Shown piece by piece: positions 9,650 through 17,685 of a DNA stretch of 26,252 nt; position 1 is the stretch's first letter, and each line of letters opens with the position of its first letter. The position numbers and the translations under genes were made by a program. The notes below the pieces were generated by a model that did no database searches, was not told the origin of the DNA, and saw only the letters and a list, made by a program, of their open reading frames with translations. The DNA comes from Ruminococcaceae bacterium UBA1417 (GTDB taxonomy: Bacteria > Bacillota > Clostridia > Oscillospirales > Acutalibacteraceae), in contig DBPP01000001.1 in assembly GCA_002305575.1 (NCBI GenBank), positions 1 to 26,252 on the forward strand. Reading direction: 5' to 3'.

Positions 9650-9657
9650 CTTTCTGT

Positions 9658-9773
<116 letters not shown>

Positions 9774-9806
9774 TATTTTGTTTCCGCCTCATCTGACGGC
9801 TTAGTT

Positions 9807-9835
9807 ATAATACCACACCGTTCTCAAAATTGCAA
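9807..9835 (-). promoter_or_regulatory. Promoter of the stand-alone 5S rRNA gene
   Basis: TTGCAA (9830-9835) and TATTAT (9807-9812) on the minus strand are 17 bp apart. Transcription should begin near 9800, giving a leader of about 27 nt that would be processed off. Confidence 0.65.
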
Positions 9836-9910
9836 GCCTTTTTTTAAAAAAACTTTAAATTTCTTTTACTTTTCAAGATATAGTGTGTTTTCAGACAAAA
9901 AGCGCATAAA

Positions 9911-9943
9911 TATGGTGGCGAGGACCGGATCCCCGCCACCAAA
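9911..9943 (-). terminator. Possible terminator of the xylulokinase gene
   Basis: GGTGGCG (9914-9920) pairs with CGCCACC (9934-9940), extended by further pairing inside, about 20 nt past the xylulokinase stop. A short T run follows only after ATATTTATGCGC, so it is a weak intrinsic terminator at best. Confidence 0.45.
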
Positions 9944-9962
9944 ATTTGCGTATTTTTGCCGA

Positions 9963-11486
9963 TTACAGCGCCGCGAGCGCCTTGTAGCAGTCCTTGAGCG
10001 CCGGGTAGAGCTTCGTGTACATGCGGTAGAATGCTTCGTACTTCGGCACGTTTTCCGCAATCGGATCCTGCGGCGGGTTCAGGCGGATCACGCGGCGGCA
10101 GCCCTCCTGCACCGAGGGGTACAGGCCTGCGCCCACGCCGGCGAGGATCGCCACGCCGAGTGCCGGGCCTTCCTTCGAAACGACCGTGCGCACCGCGCAG
10201 TTGTACGTGTCGGCGAGCATCTGGCGCCACAGCTTTGAAGAACCGCCGCCGCCGCACGCGAGCATGCCGTCAATCGAGACGCCCATGCTCTTGAGCACCT
10301 CCACGCTGTCGCGCTGGGAGAACGTGACGCCTTCCATAACGGCGCGCAGCATGTCATACTTCGTGTGCATCGCGGAAAGGCCGATGAACGCGCCGCGGCA
10401 GTCGGGGTCAAGGTGCGGCGTGCGCTCGCCCATCAGGTACGGCAGGTAAATCAGCCGGTTGCAGCCGATCGGCGCGCGCGCGGCCTGCTGGTCCATCAGG
10501 TAATACGGGTCCACGCCCATGCCGGCAGCCGTCTCCTTTTCGGCGTTGCAGAAGTTGTCGCGGAACCACTTGAGCGAAAGGCCCGCGCCCTGCGTGACGC
10601 CCATCACATGCCAGGCGCCCGGCACCGCGCAGCAGAACGTGTGCACGCGGCCCTTCGGGTCGATGGAAATCTTGTCCGTGTGCGCAAACACGACGCCCGA
10701 GGTGCCGATCGTCGTGAACGCCGTGCCGTCCTCCACGACGCCCGTGCCCACGGCTGCGGCCGCGTTGTCGCCCGCGCCGCCGACCACGATCGTGCCCGCA
10801 AGCAGGCCCGTGCGCTTCGCGGCTTCCTCCGAGATCACGCCCGTGACCTCCGGCGACTCGTACACCTTCGGCAGCAGCGCCTTGTCGATGTCGAGCTTTT
10901 CAAGCACCTCGTCGCTCCAGCAGCGGTTCGGCACGTCGAGCAGCTGCATGCCCGAAGCGTCCGAAACCTCGGTGGCGAAGTCGCCCGTCAGCATGTAGCG
11001 CACATAGTCTTTCGGCAGCAGGATGTGCGCGCACTTCGCGTACAGATCCGGCTGGTTGTTGCGCACCCAGAGGATCTTTGAGGCCGTGAAGCCCGTCAGC
11101 GCCGGGTTCGCCGTGATCTCGATCATCCGCTTTGCGCCGACGCGCGCGGTGATCTCCTCGCACTCCTTCGCCGTGCGCTGGTCGCACCAGATGATCGCGC
11201 GGCGCAGCACGTCGCCGGCCTCGTCGAGCATGACAAGGCCGTGCATCTGGCCGGAAATGCCGATGCCCTTGATGTCGTGGTTGTCCACGCCGCTTTCGGT
11301 GATGACGGCGCGGATCGTGTCAGCCGCGGCGTTCCACCAGTCGAGCGGTTCCTGCTCGGCCCATCCGTTTTTCTCCTGATACAGCGGGTATTCAATGGTT
11401 TTCGAAGCGACGACGTTGCCGTTCACGTCGAACAGAACGGTTTTGGTGCCGCTCGTGCCGAGGTCTACGCCAATCAGATATTCCAC
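9963..11486 (-). CDS. xylB: Xylulokinase
   Basis: Phosphorylates D-xylulose to xylulose-5-phosphate, the entry point of xylose into the pentose phosphate pathway. The 507-residue FGGY-family kinase opens with the phosphate-1 loop GVDLGTSGTKTVLFD and has ISGQMHGLV, the substrate-binding signature that separates xylulokinases from glycerol kinases. WCDQRT, GGAGDNAAAAVGTG and CGGGGSSKLWRQML follow as expected. The start is a GTG at 11486, with AAAGGATGG about 6-9 nt upstream. It is divergent from the GlpA-like operon, a position where a glycerol kinase might be expected, but the motif argues against that. It fits functionally with the alpha-xylosidase at 1990. Confidence 0.9.
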   Translation of the reverse strand: MEYLIGVDLGTSGTKTVLFDVNGNVVASKTIEYPLYQEKNGWAEQEPLDWWNAAADTIRAVITESGVDNHDIKGIGISGQMHGLVMLDEAGDVLRRAIIWCDQRTAKECEEITARVGAKRMIEITANPALTGFTASKILWVRNNQPDLYAKCAHILLPKDYVRYMLTGDFATEVSDASGMQLLDVPNRCWSDEVLEKLDIDKALLPKVYESPEVTGVISEEAAKRTGLLAGTIVVGGAGDNAAAAVGTGVVEDGTAFTTIGTSGVVFAHTDKISIDPKGRVHTFCCAVPGAWHVMGVTQGAGLSLKWFRDNFCNAEKETAAGMGVDPYYLMDQQAARAPIGCNRLIYLPYLMGERTPHLDPDCRGAFIGLSAMHTKYDMLRAVMEGVTFSQRDSVEVLKSMGVSIDGMLACGGGGSSKLWRQMLADTYNCAVRTVVSKEGPALGVAILAGVGAGLYPSVQEGCRRVIRLNPPQDPIAENVPKYEAFYRMYTKLYPALKDCYKALAAL

Positions 11487-11543
11487 AAAAATCCATCCTT
11501 TCGTGCCGTGCGGGCCAGGCCCGTCCGCGCGTTTTCTTTCCTT

Positions 11544-11572
11544 TCATTTTGATTCATTTTTACAATTGTGTC
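11544..11572 (-). promoter_or_regulatory. Promoter of the xylulokinase gene
   Basis: On the minus strand TTGACA (11567-11572) is exact consensus, followed after 17 bp by CAAAAT (11544-11549), a weak -10. It is back to back with the promoter of the plus-strand operon, 22 bp away. A weak -10 may indicate need for an activator. Confidence 0.55.
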
Positions 11573-11594
11573 AAGTGTTTTTTCGGCAATTGAA

Positions 11595-11623
11595 TTGAAA
11601 GTGCGCGTCCGCTGTGCTAAAAT
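11595..11623 (+). promoter_or_regulatory. Promoter of the GlpA/GlpB-like operon
   Basis: TTGAAA (11595-11600) and TAAAAT (11618-11623) are separated by 17 bp. The leader to the GlpA-like start is about 100 nt. It contains the 9-mer ATTTTGGAG twice (11659-11667 and 11687-11695) and a small hairpin near 11636-11648. Confidence 0.7.
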
Positions 11624-11673
11624 ATAGGCAAATCTCCGCATGGCGGGGATCGGTGTTTATTTTGGAGTTGTGT

Positions 11674-11745
11674 ATGGGAGTTGATCATTTTGGAGAGGAT
11701 TGTATCGAACCAAAGGAAAAGGGGGAAATGTCATGTATGATGTAA
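11674..11745 (+). CDS. Possible 23-residue leader ORF before the GlpA-like gene
   Basis: An ATG at 11674 has GGAG 6 nt upstream. The frame runs 23 codons to a TAA at 11743-11745, past the GlpA-like ATG at 11733. Its second half is rich in Glu and Lys. I recognise no family. If translated, ribosomes would end 10 nt inside the next gene, which could couple or hinder its translation. It may be chance. Confidence 0.3.
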   Translation: MGVDHFGEDCIEPKEKGEMSCMM

Positions 11746-13172
11746 CGGTGATCGGCGCGGGTGTCATTGGCTGCGCCATTGCGCGGGAGCTCGCGCGCTA
11801 TCGCGCGTCGGTCTGCGTGCTCGAAAAGAGCGAGGACGTCTGCACCGGTACGTCGAAAGCGAACAGCGCGATCGTCCACGGCGGCTTTGACGCCGAAAGC
11901 GGCACGAAAAAAGCCGAAATGAACGTGCGCGGCAATGCGATGATGACAAAGATTTCGCAGGAGCTCGACATTCCGTTCAAGCGAAACGGCGCGCTTGTGC
12001 TGTGCTTTTCGGAAAGCGAGCGGTCCGGCCTCGAGACGCTCTGCGCGCGCGGTGTAAAAAACGGGGTGGAAGGCCTGCGGATCCTTTCGGGCGACGAGGC
12101 GCGGCAGATGGAGCCGAATCTCTCGGACGCGGTCTGCGCGGCGCTGTACTGCCCGTCCTCGGGCATCGTGTGCCCGTTTGAGCTGACGCTTGGTTTCGCC
12201 GAAAATGCGGCGGATAACGGCGTCGAGTTCCGCTTTGAAAGCGGCGTCACGGCGATCGCCCGCACGGCGTCAGGTTACCGGCTCGAGACAGACACCGGCG
12301 CGGTGGAAACGCGCGCCGTCGTCAATGCGGCGGGCGTCTGCGCCGATCTCGTGCACGACCTCGCGCTGCCGCACGCGTTTTCGATCACGCCGCGCGCCGG
12401 CGAATACTGCTTGTGCGACAAATCGGTGGGCGGGCTCGTGTCCAAAACAATCTTTCAGATGCCGTCCGAACGCGGCAAGGGCGTGCTCGTCACGCCGACG
12501 GTACACGGCAACCTGCTGCTCGGGCCGACGGCCTCCGACGTCGAAGACCGCGCGTTCACCGCGACGACGGCGCAGGGCCTCGGCGACGTGCTGCAAACGG
12601 CGGCGCTGAGCGTGAAGCAGGTGCCGGCGCGGCAGATTATCACGTCGTTTTCCGGTCTGCGCGCGCACGGCGATACGGGCGATTTCGTCCTCGGTGAGAG
12701 CGCGCCCGGCTTTTTTGAGGCGGCGTGCATCGAGTCGCCGGGGCTGACGAGCGCGCCGGCGATCGGCGCCTATATGGCGCAGCTTGTGGCGGAAACGCTT
12801 GGGCTCGAAGAAAACGCGGATTTCAACCCGATCCGCCACGGCGTCGTCCGGCTCAACGACCTGTCGCCTGCGGCGCGCGCCGCGAAAATCCGCGAAAACC
12901 CGCTGTACGGCAGCATTGTCTGCCGCTGCGAGACGGTCTCCGAGGGGGAGATCGTCGATTCGATCCGCCGCACGCTCGGCGCCACGACGCTCGACGGCGT
13001 CAAACGGCGCACGCGCGCCGGCATGGGCCGGTGCCAGGCCGGCTTCTGTACGCCGCGCGTTCTGGACATCCTCGCGCGGGAGCTCCAGGTGCCGGTGACG
13101 GCGGTGCGCAAAAATGCGCGCGGCTCCGAAGTGCTTGTCGGAAAAACGCAGAAAGGTGGTGCGGCGCTGTGA
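11733..13172 (+). CDS. GlpA-like FAD-dependent oxidoreductase with C-terminal [2Fe-2S] domain
   Basis: A 479-residue flavoprotein of the anaerobic glycerol-3-phosphate dehydrogenase type (DAO fold), expected to oxidise glycerol-3-phosphate or a related hydroxy acid. The FAD-binding GAGVIG is at residues 8-13, with a Glu-ending strand and the substrate-side segment SAIVHGGFD. The last 90 residues form a BFD-like [2Fe-2S] domain: VCRCET gives Cys-x-Cys, and GRCQAGFC gives Cys-x4-Cys. The ATG at 11733 is preceded by AGGGGG at 8 nt. The stop overlaps the GTG of the next gene. With a GlpB-like flavoprotein and DUF1667 it forms a set common in Clostridia. The substrate is not proven, because related proteins act on other 2-hydroxy acids or amino acids. 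Confidence 0.85.
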   Translation: MYDVTVIGAGVIGCAIARELARYRASVCVLEKSEDVCTGTSKANSAIVHGGFDAESGTKKAEMNVRGNAMMTKISQELDIPFKRNGALVLCFSESERSGLETLCARGVKNGVEGLRILSGDEARQMEPNLSDAVCAALYCPSSGIVCPFELTLGFAENAADNGVEFRFESGVTAIARTASGYRLETDTGAVETRAVVNAAGVCADLVHDLALPHAFSITPRAGEYCLCDKSVGGLVSKTIFQMPSERGKGVLVTPTVHGNLLLGPTASDVEDRAFTATTAQGLGDVLQTAALSVKQVPARQIITSFSGLRAHGDTGDFVLGESAPGFFEAACIESPGLTSAPAIGAYMAQLVAETLGLEENADFNPIRHGVVRLNDLSPAARAAKIRENPLYGSIVCRCETVSEGEIVDSIRRTLGATTLDGVKRRTRAGMGRCQAGFCTPRVLDILARELQVPVTAVRKNARGSEVLVGKTQKGGAAL

Positions 13173-14425
13173 AAAAGGATCTTGTCATCATAGGCGGCGG
13201 TCCGGCGGGGCTTGCCGCGGCGGAGGCTGCCGTGCTGGCCGGCGCGCGCGACGTGCTGCTGCTCGAGCGCGACGTGCGTCTCGGCGGCATTTTGAACCAG
13301 TGCATCCACAACGGTTTCGGCCTGCATACCTTTAAAGAAGAACTGACCGGGCCCGAATACGCGGCGCGGTTTGAGGCGCGTGTGCGCGCGCTTTCTATCG
13401 AATATAAGCTCGGCGCGATGGTGCTTTCGATCGCACCGGACCGCACGGTGACGGTCGTCAGCCGCGAAGACGGGCTGTACACGATTGAAGCCGGGGCGAT
13501 CATCCTCGCGATGGGCTGTCGGGAGCGTTCGCGCGGCGCGCTGAACATCCCGGGCTTCCGCCCGGCCGGCGTTTTCTCGGCCGGCACGGCGCAGCGCCTC
13601 GTCAACATGGAGGGCTATATGCCGGGCCGCGAGGTCGTTATCCTCGGCTCGGGCGACATCGGCCTGATTATGGCGCGGCGCATGACGCTCGAGGGCGCGA
13701 AGGTGCGCGTCGTCGCGGAGCTGCAGCCGTATTCCGGCGGTCTCAAGCGCAACATCGTCCAGTGTCTCGACGATTACGGCATTCCATTGAAGCTCAGCCA
13801 CACGGTCACGGAAATCCACGGCAGGGAACGCGTTACCGGCGTGACGATCAGCGCCGTCGACAAAAACTTCAAGCCGATTCCCGGCAGCGAGGAATTTTAT
13901 TCCTGTGACACGCTGCTGCTTTCGGTCGGCCTGATTCCCGAAAACGAGCTTTCCACCGGCGCGGGCGTGCAGCTTTCGCGCGTGACAAACGGCCCCGTCG
14001 TCAACGAGAGCCTCGAGACGAGTGTGCCGGGTATTTTCGCGTGCGGCAACGTGCTGCACGTGCACGACCTCGTCGATTACGTCTCCGAGGAGGCCGCGGC
14101 AGCGGGACGCGCAGCGGCGGCCTACCTGGCGCAGGGCGAGCGTGCGGCGGGGAAGGCCATCGCCGTCAAACCGGCCGGCGGCGTGCGCTACACGGTGCCG
14201 AGCACCATCCGACCGGACGCCATGCCGGACGCGCTTACGGTGCGCTTCCGCGTGGACAATATCTATAAGAACCGATTTGTCAGCGTGTATTTCGGCGAAG
14301 AACGCGTGCAGCACCGCAAAAAAACGGTGCTCGCGCCCGGCGAAATGGAGCAGATCGTGCTGAAAAAGGCCGACCTGACAGACGCCGCGTTCGATACGAT
14401 CACGATTTGCACGGAGGTGGAGTGA
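13169..14425 (+). CDS. GlpB-like NAD/FAD-dependent oxidoreductase
   Basis: A 418-residue pyridine-nucleotide-disulfide-reductase-fold protein. The FAD site GGGPAG is at 9-14, a second dinucleotide site GSGDIG lies mid-protein, and the C-terminal FAD motif is VPGIFACGNVLHVHDLVDYV. It is expected to take electrons from the GlpA-like subunit and pass them on to NAD or a membrane carrier. No redox-active CxxC is seen, so it is not a thioredoxin reductase. The GTG start at 13169 overlaps the previous stop in GTGA, with AGGTGG upstream; a longer open frame upstream is a shadow. The C-terminus extends about 90 residues past the FAD motif into a small beta-rich domain. Confidence 0.85.
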   Translation: MKKDLVIIGGGPAGLAAAEAAVLAGARDVLLLERDVRLGGILNQCIHNGFGLHTFKEELTGPEYAARFEARVRALSIEYKLGAMVLSIAPDRTVTVVSREDGLYTIEAGAIILAMGCRERSRGALNIPGFRPAGVFSAGTAQRLVNMEGYMPGREVVILGSGDIGLIMARRMTLEGAKVRVVAELQPYSGGLKRNIVQCLDDYGIPLKLSHTVTEIHGRERVTGVTISAVDKNFKPIPGSEEFYSCDTLLLSVGLIPENELSTGAGVQLSRVTNGPVVNESLETSVPGIFACGNVLHVHDLVDYVSEEAAAAGRAAAAYLAQGERAAGKAIAVKPAGGVRYTVPSTIRPDAMPDALTVRFRVDNIYKNRFVSVYFGEERVQHRKKTVLAPGEMEQIVLKKADLTDAAFDTITICTEVE

Positions 14426-14426
14426 G

Positions 14427-14942
14427 ATGGACCGCTTTATGGACGCGCTGTGCAGCGCACGGCGCAACCCCGCTCTGCCGGCGGAATGCGACTGGTTCGC
14501 GCCGCTGCTTGGTGATTGGGCGTTTACGTATACAGAGCCGGACGGCCGTACCGTGAAGGGCGAGTGGTTCTTTCGCCGTGCGCTGGACGGCATGGCGATT
14601 GAGGATCTGTTTATCTGTCCATCGCGCGCCACACGGGAAACTGACCCGCAGCCGGACGCCGAATACGGCGCGGCCATCCGCATGTTCAACGCGGAAACGC
14701 AAGCCTACGACATGACGTATGTCTGCTCAAAATATACCGCGCGCCTTACGGTGCGCCGCGTCGACGGTGCAATCATCTGCACTGTGCTGGACGACCCCGA
14801 TAACCAGTGGATGTTCGACCGCATTGGACCGGATGCGTTTCACTGGCAGAACGCGACGGTGCTGCCGGACGGCACGCTGCAGATCAACTGTGAGGTGCGC
14901 GCCGTGCGCCTTGGGCAGGACGGCGCGGAGAAAAGAGGATGA
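14427..14942 (+). CDS. Unrecognised 171-residue protein within the GlpA/GlpB/DUF1667 operon
   Basis: I do not recognise a family with confidence. Alternating segments (DWFAPLLGDWAFTYTEPDGR, KGEWFFRRALDG, YDMTYVCSKYTARLTVRRVD, DNQWMFDRIG, FHWQNATVLPDGTLQINCEV) suggest a small beta-barrel. The pattern of LLGDW near the N-terminus followed by W-rich strands recalls DUF1579/lipocalin-like proteins. No signal peptide or membrane segment is seen. The ATG lies 1 nt after the previous stop, with GGAGGTGGAG just upstream, and its stop overlaps the DUF1667 start in ATGA. It is therefore translated as part of the operon. A ligand-binding or damage-sensing helper is possible, without proof. Confidence 0.75.
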   Translation: MDRFMDALCSARRNPALPAECDWFAPLLGDWAFTYTEPDGRTVKGEWFFRRALDGMAIEDLFICPSRATRETDPQPDAEYGAAIRMFNAETQAYDMTYVCSKYTARLTVRRVDGAIICTVLDDPDNQWMFDRIGPDAFHWQNATVLPDGTLQINCEVRAVRLGQDGAEKRG

Positions 14943-15328
14943 ATATGGAAACGCGAAATTTTATCTGCATCAACTGCCCGCTTGGCTGCCCGCTGACGGT
15001 CACGCTCGACGGCGAAAAGATCGTCTCGGTTTCAGGCAACACCTGTAAGCGCGGCGAAGCGTATGCGATCAAGGAAATCACCGCGCCGGCGCGGACGGTT
15101 ACATCGACCGTGCGCGTGATCGGCGGCGAGCGCCCTGTGGTCGCGGTGCGCACGAAAACCGACATCCCGAAGGACAAGATTTTCGACTGCATGGCGGCAA
15201 TCGACGCGGTTGAGGTGTATGCGCCGATTCGCATGGGCGACGTGATCCTCGGCAATGTCTGCGGCACCGGCGTCGACGTGGTCGCCACGGCCGACAACTG
15301 GATGGGCAAAAGGGAAGGGCGCGCATGA
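14939..15328 (+). CDS. DUF1667 domain protein
   Basis: A 129-residue protein that matches DUF1667: the N-terminal CINCPLGCPLTV and CKRGEAYA provide four conserved cysteines (Cys-x2-Cys-x3-Cys, then Cys), probably a metal or Fe-S site. TSTVRVIGG and the C-terminal GNVCGTGVDVVATADN are also typical. It is thought to work with GlpA/GlpB-like flavoproteins, possibly as an electron-transfer subunit (family knowledge from gene neighbourhoods). The ATG at 14939 overlaps the previous stop; a second ATG at 14945 is nearly as good. Its own stop overlaps the HAD gene start. Confidence 0.87.
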   Translation: MNMETRNFICINCPLGCPLTVTLDGEKIVSVSGNTCKRGEAYAIKEITAPARTVTSTVRVIGGERPVVAVRTKTDIPKDKIFDCMAAIDAVEVYAPIRMGDVILGNVCGTGVDVVATADNWMGKREGRA

Positions 15329-16038
15329 TCGATACGGTTTTATTTGACCTCGACGGCACGCTGCTGCCGATGGACAACGACGTCTTTACAAAGGGATATT
15401 TTCAAGCGCTTGCCGCGGCGCTCGCCCCGTGCGGGCTGGAGGCAAAGCCGCTCATCGACGCGGTGTGGCGCGGCACGGCGGCCATGGTGAAAAACGACGG
15501 CACACGGTTGAACCGCGAGGCGTTCTGGCAGACCTTCGAGTCCGTCATGCCCGGCTGGAAGCCGGAATACCGCGCGCGGACCGACGCATTTTACCGCGTC
15601 GATTTCAACGCGGCAAAGCGCTTCACCGGGGAGAACCCGCTGGCCCGCCCACTCATCGACGCGCTGAAACAGGACGGCCTGCATTTGATTCTCGCGACGA
15701 ACCCGCTCTTTCCAAAGGACGGCGTCGAGACGCGGCTGCGTTGGATCGGCCTTTCGGCCGCCGATTTTGAGCTTGTCACCACATACGAGAACATGCACTA
15801 CTGCAAGCCGAACCCGCGGTATTTCACCGAAATTCTCGCGATGACCGGAAAAGACGCGGCGCAGTGCCTGATGGTCGGCAACAATATGGACGAGGACGGC
15901 GCGGCGGCGACCGCGGCGGGCATTCGCACGCTGATCGTCACCGACTGCCTGATCAACGAGACCTGCACGCCCCTTTCCACGTATCCAAACACGACGTTTG
16001 CAGACTTGTACCGGGCGATTCGGGCGCAGATTTCATAA
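15325..16038 (+). CDS. HAD family phosphatase
   Basis: A 237-residue HAD hydrolase with all motifs: DLDGT (nucleophile Asp8, acid Asp10), the Thr of ILATNPLF, Lys near CKPNP and the acidic NNMDEDGAAA. The helical cap between motifs I and II, from about residue 20 to 105, fits the phosphoglycolate-phosphatase-like group. The start overlaps the DUF1667 stop in ATGA, so it is co-translated with the flavoprotein operon. The substrate may be a phosphorylated by-product of this pathway (for example a glycerol or glycolate phosphate), which is inference. Confidence 0.85.
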   Translation: MIDTVLFDLDGTLLPMDNDVFTKGYFQALAAALAPCGLEAKPLIDAVWRGTAAMVKNDGTRLNREAFWQTFESVMPGWKPEYRARTDAFYRVDFNAAKRFTGENPLARPLIDALKQDGLHLILATNPLFPKDGVETRLRWIGLSAADFELVTTYENMHYCKPNPRYFTEILAMTGKDAAQCLMVGNNMDEDGAAATAAGIRTLIVTDCLINETCTPLSTYPNTTFADLYRAIRAQIS

Positions 16039-16060
16039 GAAAATGATAGGGGAAAGGCAT

Positions 16061-16534
16061 ATGGCCCATCTTGTGTTCAGGCCGTACGATATTTTGGCCG
16101 ACCGCGATTTTCTCCATGCCGCGCACCGGGAAACGTCGGCCATCACCTTTGGCGCGCCGTTTGACGATGCAAAAATAGACAGCGAGCTGGCCCGGGCGTT
16201 CGAAGTCCGGGAAGGATTGTTTCTGGACGGCGCACTGGTCGGCCTTTGCGATTTGGACCGCCGGAGCACGGAGAACCTCGGCGATTGCGGATACGTCCAA
16301 TTTTTTTATATTGCGCCCGCATACCGGAAAGCCGGGCTTGGCGGCCGGCTGATTCTCCATGCCGCCGATTGGTGCCGCCGGAAGGGGCTTTGCCGCCTGC
16401 TGCTGTGCACGGGAAAGACAAACGTGGCTGCGCAGCGCTGCTATGAGAAATATGGGTTTATCCGCTTGCCCGCGCTGGATCGGGGCGGAGAATGGGCGTA
16501 TGTCCGAGAAGTGGACGGGGCGGAAAATACATAG
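16061..16534 (+). CDS. GNAT family N-acetyltransferase
   Basis: A 157-residue acetyltransferase. The acetyl-CoA pyrophosphate loop appears in YRKAGLGGRLI, preceded by VQFFYIAPA (strand 4) and followed by CTGKTNVAAQRCYEKYGF, the typical motif-B end. The acceptor substrate is unknown. I chose the ATG at 16061 (MAHLVFRPYD) with AGGGGAAAGG upstream; it starts 22 nt after the HAD stop and probably shares its transcript. Confidence 0.82.
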   Translation: MAHLVFRPYDILADRDFLHAAHRETSAITFGAPFDDAKIDSELARAFEVREGLFLDGALVGLCDLDRRSTENLGDCGYVQFFYIAPAYRKAGLGGRLILHAADWCRRKGLCRLLLCTGKTNVAAQRCYEKYGFIRLPALDRGGEWAYVREVDGAENT

Positions 16535-16608
16535 CTGTATCCCCAAAATACGAAAAGACAGAAAGGCTTTGCGGGCTTTTGAGCCGGCTAAGAATGAAAG
16601 GCTATCCT

Positions 16609-17361
16609 ATGGAAAATTATCAGAAAATCAACGCCGCCGCAATTGACAAGTGGGTCAAGGGCGGCTGGGAATGGGGCACACCCATCGACCACGAGACCTT
16701 CCTGCGCGCCAAGGCCGGTGACTGGGGCGTTTACCTGACGCCGACAAAAATCGTGCCGCACGCATGGTTCGGCGATCTTGCCGGCAAGCGCGTTCTCGGC
16801 CTTGCCAGCGGCGGCGGGCAGCAGATCCCGATTTTCACGGCGCTCGGCGCCGTGTGCACCGTGCTCGACTACTCGACGGCGCAGATCGAAAGCGAGCGCA
16901 TGGTCGCCGCGCGCGAGGGCTACACGGTCGAGTGCGTGCAGGCCGATATGACGAAGCCGCTGCCCTTTGCCGACGCGTCGTTCGACCTGATCTTCCACCC
17001 GGTTTCGAACTGCTACGTCGAGCAGCTCGACCCGATCTGGCGCGAATGCGCGCGCGTTTTGAAGCCCGGCGGCGTCCTGCTCGTCGGCTTCGACAACGGC
17101 ATCAACTACCTGTTTGACGAGGATGAGTCGCGCATCGTGCAGAAGCTGCCGTTCAATCCGCTGAAGGATGAAGCGCTGTACCGCCAATCGATCGAAAACG
17201 ACTGGGGTATCCAGTTTTCCCACACGATCGAGGAGGAAATCGGCGGCCAGCTGCGCGCGGGCTTCCAGCTCACCGACATCTACGAGGATACGAACGGTTC
17301 CGGCCGTCTGGACGAATACGGCGTGCCGACGTTCTACGCGACGCGGTGCATAAAACCGTGA
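16609..17361 (+). CDS. Class I SAM-dependent methyltransferase
   Basis: A 250-residue protein with a Rossmann methyltransferase core: motif I is VLGLASGGGQQIPIF, the acidic end of strand 2 is TVLDYS, motif II holds VQADMTKPLPFADASFDLIF, and RVLKPGGVLLVG is motif III. The N-terminus (KINAAAIDKWVKGGWEWGTPI) and the YEDTNGSGRLDEYGVPTF end belong to a group widespread in Firmicutes whose substrate is unknown. The ATG at 16609 has AAAGG 7 nt upstream; an ATG at 16594 is less well placed. It is the last gene before a strong terminator. Confidence 0.87.
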   Translation: MENYQKINAAAIDKWVKGGWEWGTPIDHETFLRAKAGDWGVYLTPTKIVPHAWFGDLAGKRVLGLASGGGQQIPIFTALGAVCTVLDYSTAQIESERMVAAREGYTVECVQADMTKPLPFADASFDLIFHPVSNCYVEQLDPIWRECARVLKPGGVLLVGFDNGINYLFDEDESRIVQKLPFNPLKDEALYRQSIENDWGIQFSHTIEEEIGGQLRAGFQLTDIYEDTNGSGRLDEYGVPTFYATRCIKP

Positions 17362-17386
17362 CACGCCCTTTTCGGGGCTCTGCGGG

Positions 17387-17433
17387 AAAAAACACGGCGA
17401 ACGGCGGAAAACCGCGCGGGCGCTGTGTTTTTT
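17387..17433 (+). terminator. Terminator after the methyltransferase gene
   Basis: AAAAAACACGGCG (17387-17399) pairs with CGCTGTGTTTTTT (17421-17433), with an inner GC-rich hairpin and a T run that is part of the 3' arm. It closes the plus-strand operon group 26 nt after the stop. Confidence 0.88.
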
Positions 17434-17550
17434 GTGTTTTGCGTGAAAAAATTTTTTTGAAATCAAATCGGAGAAAACAAGAGATTCAAAGAGAAAACAA
17501 GAGAAAAAAAGAGCTTGCGTTTTATAGCTTAAAAAACGTCAAAAAATGGG

Positions 17551-17579
17551 TTGACAAGCCGTTTGCACTGTGGTAAGAT
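17551..17579 (+). promoter_or_regulatory. Promoter of rplM-rpsI
   Basis: TTGACA (17551-17556) is followed after 17 bp by TAAGAT (17574-17579). The leader to rplM is about 100 nt. The stretch between the preceding terminator and this promoter (17434-17550) is A-rich, with near repeats of AGAGAAAACAAGAG, and I see no gene in it. Confidence 0.88.
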
Positions 17580-17585
17580 CATGGA

Positions 17586-17650
17586 GCGCCCGGCCGGAAA
17601 CGGCGGGCGGAATCGGATGGTTTCGTATCTTTGCACATCGTAAGATACCG
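17586..17650 (+). promoter_or_regulatory. Structured rplM (L13) mRNA leader
   Basis: Two hairpins lie between the promoter and rplM. CGCCCGGCCG-GAAA-CGGCGGGCG forms a GC-rich stem near 17587-17609, and GTATCTT (17625-17631) pairs with AAGATAC (17642-17648) around a 10-nt loop. Autoregulatory L13 leaders are known upstream of rplM in Firmicutes. The position fits, but I cannot align it to the known consensus. Confidence 0.5.
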
Positions 17651-17685
17651 AGCATATTTTAAACATTTTCCTGGAGGTAAACGCT

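Noticed and set aside
9963..11486. The FGGY kinase as glycerol kinase, suggested by the adjacent GlpA/GlpB-like genes
   Set aside because: ISGQMHGLV and the overall motif pattern belong to xylulokinases, and typical glycerol kinase signatures were not seen.
12770..14689. A 639-codon open frame antisense to the flavoprotein genes
   Set aside because: It spans several overlapping sense genes with clear families. It has an Arg/Ala/His-rich product without motifs and is a composition shadow.
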